Origin: Halopiger aswanensis
GTDB taxonomy: Archaea; Halobacteriota; Halobacteria; Halobacteriales; Natrialbaceae
Assembly (NCBI RefSeq): GCF_003610195.1
Contig: NZ_RAPO01000001.1
Span: forward strand, 496,001 to 560,000
Reading direction: 5' to 3'
DNA: 64,000 nt
Each line of letters opens with the position of its first letter. The first letter of the stretch is position 1. Shown in pieces: positions 56,769 through 64,000 of this stretch. The translations under genes and the position numbers were made by a program. The notes beneath the pieces were generated by a model that did not search any database, was not told the DNA's origin, and worked only from the letters and a program-made list of their open reading frames with translations.

Positions 56769-57965
56769 TTAGTCGGACTCGGCGACCGGCTCGAGACCCA
56801 CGCGGTAGTCGGTCAGGTTCTCGTAGCCGTCCTCGGTGACGACGACCAGATCCTCGATACGGACGCCGCCGACGTCGGGGTCGTAGATCCCCGGCTCGAT
56901 CGTGACGACGTGGCCCGGCTCGAGATCGCCGCCCGACGGGGAGACGCTCGGCTGTTCGTGGATATCCAGCCCGACGCCGTGGCCGGTGCTGTGGATAAAG
57001 CCCGTCTCGGTGCTCGGGTCGCTGCGCAGCGTCTCGTAGCCGGCCTCTTCGATCACGTCGCAGGCCGCGCCGTGGACGTCCGCGCCCGTCGCGCCGGGTT
57101 CGATCGCCTCGAGGGCGGCCTCGAAGGCTTCCCGCGTTACGTCGTACCGCCGTCGGGCCTCGTCGCTCGGGTCGCCGCGAGCGAAGGTCCGGGTCATGTC
57201 GCCGAAATATCCCGTCTCCTTGTCCTTCGGGAAGATGTCGATCACGATCAGTTCGTCCGCCTCGAGCGGGCCGCTGCCCCGATCGTGGGGATCAGCGGCG
57301 TCGGCGCCGCAGGCGACGATCGTCTCGTCGAGGCTGCAGCCGTGACGCAGGAGCGTGACTTCGATCTCCTCGGCGACGAACTCGCTGGTGAGCGGCTCGC
57401 CGTCGTGGACGAGCGTGCCGTCCTCCGCGATATCGGCGGTCGCGATCAGTTCCTCGGCGCGAGCCATCGCGGCTTCGTTGGCCCGCTGGGTCTGGTGAAT
57501 CTGGTCGACTTCCCAGTCGGTCTTGGTCGCGCGGATCTCCTCGACGACGCCCTCGGATTCGACCGTGACGTCGACGCCCCGGTCGCGCAGTCCGTCCGCG
57601 GTTCCCGTCGGGAAGTTCCGCGGGACGGCGACCGTCTCGACGCCCTGGTCTTCGAGGAAGGCCTCGAGCATCCGGATCTTCCCGTCGTGCGGGCCGTGTT
57701 CCGCGACGAGTTGTTGGTAGTCGTAGGCGGCGCGGCGCGTAACCGTGTCTGCGCCGCTTTCGGCGGTCGCCCGACCGTACTCGAGGCCGGAGACGAGCAG
57801 GTGGACGCCGTCGTCGGTGACGAGCGTCTGGTAGGGGTCCGGCGCCGTGAAGCCGGAGACGTACCGCTGGTCGGAGTCCGTCGCGTCGTCGTCGATGAGG
57901 TAGCCGTCCGCACCGGCCGACGCGACGGCCTCGCGGAGCGGGGACAGATCGGGATCGACGTTCAT
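56769..57965 (-). CDS. M24 peptidase (Xaa-Pro aminopeptidase-like)
   Basis: The 398-residue protein has an N-terminal creatinase-type domain (1-160) and a C-terminal pita-bread domain with the five metal ligands Asp243, Asp256, His329, Glu357 and Glu371 in 'VIDIFPKDKE', 'GYFGDMTRTF', 'STGHGVGLDIHE', 'VTIEPGIY' and 'VRIEDLVVV'. It removes an N-terminal residue next to proline or cleaves a dipeptide. The ATG at 57965 ('MNVDPDLSPLREAV') is preferred over one 9 codons upstream. No peptide-transport genes are adjacent. Confidence 0.92.
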   Translation of the reverse strand: MNVDPDLSPLREAVASAGADGYLIDDDATDSDQRYVSGFTAPDPYQTLVTDDGVHLLVSGLEYGRATAESGADTVTRRAAYDYQQLVAEHGPHDGKIRMLEAFLEDQGVETVAVPRNFPTGTADGLRDRGVDVTVESEGVVEEIRATKTDWEVDQIHQTQRANEAAMARAEELIATADIAEDGTLVHDGEPLTSEFVAEEIEVTLLRHGCSLDETIVACGADAADPHDRGSGPLEADELIVIDIFPKDKETGYFGDMTRTFARGDPSDEARRRYDVTREAFEAALEAIEPGATGADVHGAACDVIEEAGYETLRSDPSTETGFIHSTGHGVGLDIHEQPSVSPSGGDLEPGHVVTIEPGIYDPDVGGVRIEDLVVVTEDGYENLTDYRVGLEPVAESD

Positions 57966-58097
57966 ACGCGTCCGTGCGGCCGGCGGGCACATAATTTCGC
58001 GGATCGCGGAAGCCGGGATCGACGTAACCTGTTCGAGCTGTTACACGCTGCTAAACGGACATACAGACTTATCAATTTACGATCCAATCGGTCGTGT

Positions 58098-59291
58098 ATG
58101 CGACGTCGACGGCTCCTGACGGCGGGCGCGGCCGCGCTTGCGGGATGCGTTAGCGTTCCCGGGAGCGACGCCGATGCCGACGCTGACGACCCCTCGAGCG
58201 ACGCGCTCCTGCGGGAGGCCATCGAAACCCGCGCCGGGCTGACCGACCTCGCGGCGACACGCCGGGTGCAACTCGAGACGCCGACGACGTCCGCCGGTCG
58301 GACCGAGCGCGTGTTCTCGCGCCCGCCGGCCGCGAAGCGCATCGAGGTCGTCGACTCGACCGACCCGCAGGAGCCGGCGGACTCGGTCGCGGTCACCAAT
58401 CGGACGGTCACCTGGGAGTACGACCCCGAGCGGAACGTCGTCGAGAAGCAGTTCCACCCCAACAAGACCGATACCGATCGGACGCGGCTCATCCTCGAGA
58501 AACTGCGCGAGTCGTACCGGCTCGAGTACGCCGGTACCGAGACCGTCGACGACCGCGAGGCCCACGCAATCGAGGCGCGGTCGCCGCTCGAGGAGACGGG
58601 CCCGGCGATCGAACTCGTCGTCGGCGACTCGGTGTACGCGATTCCGCTGGATCCCTCGACCGACCTCGAGGAACTGTCGATCAGCCGGACCGTGCTGATC
58701 GACGACGAGCACCGCTACCCGGTCGGCGAGCGAAACGTGGTTCGCGACGGCGACGACGAACTCCTCCACCGGACGGCGGTCACCTACGCGGACCTGGCGA
58801 TCGACGAGGGGGTGCCCGCGGGAACGTTCACGTACGACCCGCCGGCCGACGCCGAGATCGAACGGGAGGGAACCGAGCCCGACGGCGTCTTCGACTCGCT
58901 CGAGGCGGCCGCGGACGCCGTCCCCTACGACCTGCCCGACCCGGCGGTCCCCGACTCCTTCGTCCTCGATCGGGTCACCGTCGTCGAGCGGTCCGAAAAG
59001 TTCGGCACGACCGCAACCCTGTGGTACACCGATCCCGGCGTGAACGGCCGCGAACTGTTCGTTGCCGTCCGCGAGGTCCAGCGATTCAATCCTGATTCGA
59101 GCGCGCTCGAGGAGATCGAGGCCGACGGGATGGCGGTCCCGGCCTATCATCAGGACGGGCGGCTCGAGACGATCTTCTGGACGTGCGAGGACGGGAACGG
59201 AACGTCGGGGCTGAGTTATCGGGTCGCCAGTCCCGCGATCGACGAGCGGGAACCGCTGCTCGAGATCGCGTCCTCGATCGGCTGTTCGTAA
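58098..59291 (+). CDS. LolA-like Tat lipoprotein
   Basis: The 397-residue precursor has a twin-arginine signal 'MRRRRLLTAGAAALAGC' with the lipobox Cys17, then two LolA-type half-barrel regions ('KRIEVVDSTDPQEPADSVAV', 'VELVVGDSVYAIPLDPSTD'-like sequence, and 'DRVTVVERSEKFGTTATLWY'). LolA-fold proteins bind lipids or lipoproteins in bacteria; in haloarchaea the role is unknown. The ATG at 58098 follows a TATA-like 'CTTATCAATTTAC' by about 20 bases. It is divergent from the M24 peptidase. Confidence 0.78.
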   Translation: MRRRRLLTAGAAALAGCVSVPGSDADADADDPSSDALLREAIETRAGLTDLAATRRVQLETPTTSAGRTERVFSRPPAAKRIEVVDSTDPQEPADSVAVTNRTVTWEYDPERNVVEKQFHPNKTDTDRTRLILEKLRESYRLEYAGTETVDDREAHAIEARSPLEETGPAIELVVGDSVYAIPLDPSTDLEELSISRTVLIDDEHRYPVGERNVVRDGDDELLHRTAVTYADLAIDEGVPAGTFTYDPPADAEIEREGTEPDGVFDSLEAAADAVPYDLPDPAVPDSFVLDRVTVVERSEKFGTTATLWYTDPGVNGRELFVAVREVQRFNPDSSALEEIEADGMAVPAYHQDGRLETIFWTCEDGNGTSGLSYRVASPAIDEREPLLEIASSIGCS

Positions 59292-59360
59292 CGTCGTTCG
59301 AACGCTCACTGCGGGTCGCATCTCCGCGGACGCCGCGGACGGCCAGCCGAGTCGACGCGG

Positions 59361-60677
59361 CTAGCCGCGCTCGACGTAGTAGACGACCACCTCGGCGCGG
59401 TGCGACTCGATGAGCGGCCCCGTCGGTAACTGAATCGCCGACTCGGCGACGACGCTCTCGCGGGATCGAATGCCGTCGCTGATCCGCGGCGGATCGGTGC
59501 CGATCGGATGCGAGACCCGAACGACGACCCGTTCCGGCTGGCGGATCGGAACCGGGTCGTCGTAGTCGACCGCGACGTCGATGAGCGCGAGGTCGTCGTA
59601 CTCGGGCGACTCGAGAACGGCGACCACGTCCTCGTTGACCTCCTCCTCGTACACCCCGGTTCGGTAGGTGTCGTACGTGACGACGCCGAGAAACGCCGAG
59701 AGGACGAGGATCGTGACGGCGAAGACGACGGCGCGCTTTTGGGTAGTGACGCGCGCTTCGTCCTGCTGGAACCAGGTATCCGGCCGATAGCCCTTGTACC
59801 AGAGGACAGCGAGACTGGTGATGTTGATCGTGAGTATGTTCACGAGGACGAGGATGCCCGCGGCGACGGCGACCGACGGCAAGCCCCACGCGATGCCGAT
59901 GCCGACGACGCCCAGCGGCGGCACGAGCGCGGCGGCGATCATCACGCCGACGAGCGCGGTCGACGTGCCCGCGGTGAGCGTCCACGCGCCCGCGACGCCG
60001 GCGCCGATCGCGATGGCGAGCGAGAGCAAATCGGGGGTTAACCGGCCCTCGATCTCCGAAATCTCGTAGATGTTGAGCATCGGCGAAATGAGCCCGGTCG
60101 TCCGGACAGTGAACGCGAAGAGGGCAGCGGTGGCGACGCCGGCTCCGAGCCCGATCGCCTGGAGCTTGATCCCGCGTCGAAACAGCGCGCGGTCGTTGAT
60201 CACCGTGCCGACGCTCGCGCCGAGCGCCGGGCCGATCAACGGGGCGATCACCATCGATCCCACGACGACCGCCGGCGAATCGAGCAACAGGCCGGCGGTC
60301 GCGACGACCACGCTCATGATCGTCATGACGAGATACGTGTTGAACTGGGGCGTGAGATCCTTCGCGTGCGACTGCATCTCCTCGCGGGAGATACGCGCGG
60401 TGTTCTGGGCGTACCGCTTCTCGAGTTCGTCGTACCCCTCGGAGACGACGGTTTCCGCCTCGACGACCACGGTGTAGGAGTCCTCTTCGATGCCCGTCTC
60501 CCGGAGCCTATCGAGGACGGATTCGACCGCGGGCGCCGGCAACGGGAACGTGATGACGACCGAGGGCTCCTCGCGACTTTCCTCCGCGACGAGGGTGAAG
60601 TCGAGCCCCTCGTCCTCGAGCGTCTCCTCGATGGCGTCCCGCTTTTCTTCGGGAACGAGGATTTCCACGAGCCGCAT
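59361..60677 (-). CDS. TIGR00341-family (DUF389-like) membrane protein
   Basis: The 438-residue protein has a soluble N-terminus (1-95; 'VEILVPEEKRDAIEETLEDE', 'VVVEAETVVSEGYDELEKRY'), about six membrane spans (about 110-330) with the family core 'VVVGSMVIAPLIGPALGASV' and 'MIAAALVPPLGVVGIGIAWG', and an extended C-terminal beta domain. The DUF389/TIGR00341 group is common in haloarchaea; its function is not established. The ATG at 60677 ('MRLVEILVPEEKRD') is the family start. It is divergent from aroA over 115 bases. Confidence 0.88.
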   Translation of the reverse strand: MRLVEILVPEEKRDAIEETLEDEGLDFTLVAEESREEPSVVITFPLPAPAVESVLDRLRETGIEEDSYTVVVEAETVVSEGYDELEKRYAQNTARISREEMQSHAKDLTPQFNTYLVMTIMSVVVATAGLLLDSPAVVVGSMVIAPLIGPALGASVGTVINDRALFRRGIKLQAIGLGAGVATAALFAFTVRTTGLISPMLNIYEISEIEGRLTPDLLSLAIAIGAGVAGAWTLTAGTSTALVGVMIAAALVPPLGVVGIGIAWGLPSVAVAAGILVLVNILTINITSLAVLWYKGYRPDTWFQQDEARVTTQKRAVVFAVTILVLSAFLGVVTYDTYRTGVYEEEVNEDVVAVLESPEYDDLALIDVAVDYDDPVPIRQPERVVVRVSHPIGTDPPRISDGIRSRESVVAESAIQLPTGPLIESHRAEVVVYYVERG

Positions 60678-60792
60678 GGGCGCACGTCCACGATGCCGCG
60701 GATAAACCTGGGTCCGGAGACGACAGGGGGACCCGTCCGATCGCTCCGCTCGGATCGGTATCGGTATAGGATATCCGCTCGACACCCCCACC

Positions 60793-62085
60793 ATGAACGT
60801 CACTATCACGCCCTCGAGCCTCCGAGGGACCGCACGGGCACCGCCGTCGAAGAGCTACACGCACCGAGCGATCCTCGCCGCGGGCTACGCCGACGGGGCG
60901 ACCGTCCGGGACGCCCTCTGGAGCGCGGATACGCGAGCGACCGCCCGCACAGTCGGACTGTTCGGCGGCGACGTCGACCGGCGAGAGGACGGCACCCTCG
61001 AGATCGAGGGGTTCGACGGGCGCCCCGGCGTGCCGGCGGACGTCATCGACTGCGGGAACAGCGGAACGACGATGCGGCTCGTGACCGCCGCGGCAGCGCT
61101 CGCCGACGGCACGTCGGTACTGACCGGCGACGAGTCGCTGCGCTCGCGGCCCCAAGGGCCGCTGCTCGAGGCCATTGCAGACCTCGGCGGCGAGGCCGAG
61201 AGCACCCGCGGCAACGGGCAGGCGCCGCTGGTCGTCACCGGCCCGATTTCGGGCGGCGAAGTGTCGATCCCCGGCGACGTCTCCTCGCAGTACATCACCG
61301 CCCTGCTGATGGCCGGCGCCGTCACCGAGGAGGGTATCGAAGTCAACCTCGAGACCGAACTCAAGTCCGCGCCGTACGTCGACATCACGCTCGAGTTGCT
61401 CGAGGCCTACGGCGTCGACGCCGAGCAGACCGAACAGGGGTTCGCGGTCGAGGGCGGGCAGTCCTACCGCCCTGTGGACGGCGAGTACGCCGTCCCCGGC
61501 GACTTCTCGTCGATCTCCTACCCGCTGGCCGCGGGCGCGATCGCCAGCGATGAGGGCGTCCGCATCGAGGGCGCCAACCCGAGCGCGCAGGGCGACACCG
61601 CCATCGTCGAGATCGTCGATCGGATGGGCGCCGACGTTGACTGGGACCGCAATGCGGGCACGATCGACGTCGCGGCGGGCTCGCTCGAGGGGATCGAGGT
61701 CTCCGTCGAGGACACGCCGGACCTCCTGCCGACGATCGCGACGCTGGGTGCCGCGGCGGACGGCGACACGCACATCACGAACGCCGAGCACGTCCGCTAC
61801 AAGGAGACCGATCGCGTGAGCGCGATGGCCGAGGAACTCGGAAAGATGGGCGTCGAGACCACCGAGGAGCAGGATTCGCTGACCGTCCACGGCAGCGAGT
61901 CGACGCTCGAGGGCGCGACCGTCGAGGGACGGGGCGACCACCGGATCATCATGGCGCTGGCGCTCGCGGGACTCGTCGCCGACGGTGAAACGACGGTGCA
62001 AGGTGCCGACCACGTCGACGTCTCTTTCCCCGGCTTCTTCGACATGCTCGACGAGCTGGGTGCGGACCTCGAGCACAGCGAGTAG
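60793..62085 (+). CDS. aroA: 3-phosphoshikimate 1-carboxyvinyltransferase (EPSP synthase)
   Basis: The 430-residue enzyme carries EPSP-synthase landmarks: '[20 protein letters not shown]' (with the phosphate-binding Lys and Arg), '[20 protein letters not shown]', '[20 protein letters not shown]', '[10 protein letters not shown]' and the C-terminal '[20 protein letters not shown]'. It joins shikimate-3-phosphate and PEP in aromatic amino-acid synthesis. The TyrA-like gene at 45.5 kb acts later in the same pathway. Length is normal. It is divergent from the TIGR00341 gene. Confidence 0.95.
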   Translation: MNVTITPSSLRGTARAPPSKSYTHRAILAAGYADGATVRDALWSADTRATARTVGLFGGDVDRREDGTLEIEGFDGRPGVPADVIDCGNSGTTMRLVTAAAALADGTSVLTGDESLRSRPQGPLLEAIADLGGEAESTRGNGQAPLVVTGPISGGEVSIPGDVSSQYITALLMAGAVTEEGIEVNLETELKSAPYVDITLELLEAYGVDAEQTEQGFAVEGGQSYRPVDGEYAVPGDFSSISYPLAAGAIASDEGVRIEGANPSAQGDTAIVEIVDRMGADVDWDRNAGTIDVAAGSLEGIEVSVEDTPDLLPTIATLGAAADGDTHITNAEHVRYKETDRVSAMAEELGKMGVETTEEQDSLTVHGSESTLEGATVEGRGDHRIIMALALAGLVADGETTVQGADHVDVSFPGFFDMLDELGADLEHSE

Positions 62086-62169
62086 GATCGCGCTCGAACG
62101 GCAAACCGCCGCGTTACGCAGTGACATACTCGCCGACCTTTTAGGACCGGCGGCGTCGAACCGTCGCTC

Positions 62170-63414
62170 ATGCTCCGGGCCGACCTCGAGGACCAGCTCC
62201 GCGACCGGTACGAGCGCGACGGCTACCTCTATCCGGGGTACGACTCGTTTTGCTTCGCGAACGTCCCCCACACCGTCGCGTCGATTCTGGGCGCGGAGAC
62301 AGGACGGACGCTCCCCGACGAAGCGCTTCGGGGCGTCGAGACGGACGTCGAGAACGTCCTCGTCGTCCTGCTCGACGGCCTCGGACTCAACCGCTGGCGG
62401 AGCGAGCGGACCGACGTGCCGCTGCTCGAGCGCCTCACGGAACGCGGCACCGTCACGCCGCTGACCTCGGTCTACCCCTCCGAGACCGCGGCGGCGATGA
62501 CGACCTACCACACCGGCGCACTGCCCGCCGACCACGGCGTGATCGGCTGGAACGTCCACGAGCCGACCGTCGGCACCTCGTTCCTGGCGCTCCCGTTCGT
62601 CGACAAGGCGGGTAATCCGCCCGCCGGCCTCGAGCCCGACGATGTCGCCGACGCCGACCCGTGGGTCGCGGCCCTCGAGAGCGAGGTCGACGTCCGCTAC
62701 GTCACGGGCTACCCGGAACACGAGGCGCACGCGACGAACCACGAGTACGACGCGCTCGAGAATCTCGGCGAGACGCTCGAGGACGCCCTCGCGGCCGCCG
62801 CGTCGCCGTCGTACACGTTCGCGTACGTTCCCCACGTCGACGTCGCCGCCCACCAGCACGGGACGACGTCCGAGCAGTACCGCGAAACGCTCGCGCAAGC
62901 GTGTGCGCAACTCGAGGACGCGCTGGCAGCCGTCGACCTCGAGACGGCCGAGGAGACGCTGGTGCTCGTCACGGCCGACCACGGCCACGTCGACACCGAC
63001 CTCGACCGGAACGTCGATCTGACCGCGTTCGACGTCCTCGAGGAGAGCCTCGAGCGCGGCCCGGACGGCGAGCCGATCCGCTACGCGGGGAGTCCGCGCA
63101 ACGTTCACCTCCATCTACGGGAGGGAACCGTCGAGCGCGTGCGTGAAGAACTGAGTTCTCGGCTCGACGCCCGTATCTTCCGGCGCGAGACCGTCCTCGA
63201 GGAGGGGCTGTTCGGCGACTGCGAGCCGTCCGCGACGTTCGAGCGGCGGCTGGGCGACCTCGTCGTTTCCCACCGCGAGTTGGGCGTCTGGTACGGCGGC
63301 GACTACGAACCCGACGAACTCGAGTTGGTCGGGATGCACGGGGGGCTCAACCCCGATGAGATGCTCGTGCCGCTGGCGGCGTGTCGGCTGTCGGCGTTGC
63401 GGTCCTCGGCGTGA
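62170..63414 (+). CDS. Alkaline-phosphatase-superfamily protein (nucleotide pyrophosphatase-like)
   Basis: The 414-residue soluble protein has the fold's metal site in order: Asp69 in 'VVLLDGLGLN', a Thr/Ser nucleophile region 'SVYPSETAAAMTTYHTGALP' (Thr106 likely), 'GVIGWNVHEP', 'YVPHVDVAAHQHG' and 'LVTADHGHVDTD'. It resembles nucleotide pyrophosphatase/phosphodiesterases of the AP superfamily. The substrate is unknown. It follows aroA after 84 bases; the ATG at 62170 is preceded by 'CTTTTTAGGAC', a TATA-like box about 30 bases upstream. Confidence 0.85.
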   Translation: MLRADLEDQLRDRYERDGYLYPGYDSFCFANVPHTVASILGAETGRTLPDEALRGVETDVENVLVVLLDGLGLNRWRSERTDVPLLERLTERGTVTPLTSVYPSETAAAMTTYHTGALPADHGVIGWNVHEPTVGTSFLALPFVDKAGNPPAGLEPDDVADADPWVAALESEVDVRYVTGYPEHEAHATNHEYDALENLGETLEDALAAAASPSYTFAYVPHVDVAAHQHGTTSEQYRETLAQACAQLEDALAAVDLETAEETLVLVTADHGHVDTDLDRNVDLTAFDVLEESLERGPDGEPIRYAGSPRNVHLHLREGTVERVREELSSRLDARIFRRETVLEEGLFGDCEPSATFERRLGDLVVSHRELGVWYGGDYEPDELELVGMHGGLNPDEMLVPLAACRLSALRSSA

Positions 63415-63419
63415 GGAGC

Positions 63420-63830
63420 CTACAGTTCCTCGCGGATCCGATCCGTCAGTTCCCGAGCCGTCTCGTCCTCGAGGGCGGTTCGGCGCAGACTGAGCGAGAT
63501 GTCGTCGTCCTCGTACCGGGGCAGGAGGTGGACGTGCGCGTGCTCGACGCGGCCGACGATCGGCCCCGTGGAGTAGAAGACGCTGAACCCGTCGGGCTCG
63601 AGCGTCGCCTCCATCGCGGTCGAGACCTTGCGGACGGTCTCGAAGACGGCGGCGTTGGTTTCGGCGTCGGCGATGAGCAGGTCGGGCCGGTGGGCCGTCG
63701 GCACGACGAGCGTATGGCCGACGCAGGCCGGGTTCTCGTCGAAAAACGCGATCGTCCGCGCGTCCTCGTAGACGACGTGGGCGTCCTTCTCGCCCTCGAT
63801 AACTCGACAGAACGGACACTCCTCGTCCAT
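63420..63830 (-). CDS. HIT-family protein
   Basis: The 136-residue protein has the HIT active site 'HAHVHLLPR' with His97, His99 (nucleophile) and His101, and the family N-terminus 'CPFCRVIEGEKDAHVVYEDA'. HIT proteins hydrolyse nucleoside phosphoramidates or dinucleoside polyphosphates. Cys5 and Cys8 (CxxC) could bind a metal with other residues. The 3' end lies 5 bases from the stop of the AP-superfamily gene, which it faces. The ATG at 63830 is the only good start. Confidence 0.93.
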   Translation of the reverse strand: MDEECPFCRVIEGEKDAHVVYEDARTIAFFDENPACVGHTLVVPTAHRPDLLIADAETNAAVFETVRKVSTAMEATLEPDGFSVFYSTGPIVGRVEHAHVHLLPRYEDDDISLSLRRTALEDETARELTDRIREEL

Positions 63831-63910
63831 ACGCGGTGCCCGCAGCGAGGGGAGTTAACGATTCCGCCGCTTGTCTCGGTCGTGTACGGCGACGCCGTCC
63901 GCGGAGCCAC

Positions 63911-64000
63911 CACGGTTCCGAAAGCCCTCGCGGCGTTCGACTCCCGCGGCTCGCTGCGCGCTTCGGCCGGAGTCGCGGCCTCCAGTGCTTGCTTCGCCGG
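63911..64000 (+). repeat. Partial repeat element at the window edge (related to the 43.5-kb element)
   Basis: CCGAAAGCCCTCGCGGCG (63918-63935) shares the CGAAAGCCC core with the ends of the 43.5-kb element, and the sequence after it (CGGCTCGCTGCGCGCTTCGG) has the same GCTTCGG/GCGCGC character. The element runs off the window, so its other end and full length are unknown. No protein-coding frame of note is present. Confidence 0.4.

Overview
This is a 64-kb piece of a haloarchaeal chromosome, most likely from the Natrialbales (Natrinema, Haloterrigena or Natrialba type). The GC content is high. Nearly every protein is acidic and rich in Asp and Glu, many exported proteins carry twin-arginine lipobox signals, and many genes begin within a few bases of their likely transcription start. 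Archaeal hallmark genes are present: prefoldin, PAN, Mre11-Rad50, family B DNA polymerase, KEOPS Pcc1, ribosomal proteins eS1 and uS15, TruD, Pth2 and archaetidylserine synthase. Placement in the order is an inference from gene content. No rRNA, CRISPR array, transposase or prophage genes were seen.

Layout. 1-5.4 kb: the end of a peptide-type solute-binding protein, a PAP2 phosphatase, a Gly-rich protein, prefoldin beta with a DUF3194-like partner, the GMP synthase glutaminase subunit, a 45-residue membrane protein, and PAN divergent from a small winged-helix protein. 5.5-14 kb: mre11-rad50 faced by a regulator-like/membrane protein pair, a 49-residue protein and polB. 14.1-18.5 kb: the sufCBD iron-sulfur assembly operon and a ferritin-like gene. 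18.5-19.3 kb: two convergent genes, a DtxR-type regulator and a coiled-coil protein, both cut off at one junction. 19.3-28.8 kb: archaetidylserine synthase, a halocyanin, Thi4, a two-domain AAA ATPase with an unassigned N-terminal domain, a DUF5059/halocyanin lipoprotein behind a DtxR-type operator, and small enzymes. 28.8-33.4 kb: a FetAB-type ABC exporter, a methyltransferase, the thiamine regulator ThiR, a membrane protein and dCTP deaminase. 33.5-40.1 kb: translation and RNA-processing genes (pth2, truD, eS1, pcc1, a RecJ-like protein, uS15) and tRNA-Ala. 40.1-46.3 kb: small membrane, lipo- and regulatory proteins, SurE, a nested inverted-repeat element, an Rsm22-like methyltransferase and a TyrA-like dehydrogenase. 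46.4-64 kb: regulators, a flavoprotein, a MacB-like ABC operon with a surface protein, an HtrA-like lipoprotein with a HalOD1 protein, a DUF7521/HTH pair, a kinase-like phosphotransferase, an M24 peptidase, a LolA-like lipoprotein, a TIGR00341 membrane protein, aroA, an alkaline-phosphatase-superfamily protein and a HIT protein, ending in part of a second repeat.

Connections. Iron and redox handling recurs: sufCBD, the ferritin-like protein, the broken DtxR regulator, the DtxR-type operator ahead of a cupredoxin, and a FetAB-like exporter. Thiamine is represented by Thi4 and its probable regulator ThiR, about 10 kb apart. The most informative non-coding signals are a perfect 20-bp palindrome in the suf promoter, an 18-bp DtxR-like palindrome 3 bases before the DUF5059 start, a structured leader before polB, and a 308-bp element with perfect 16-bp terminal inverted repeats.
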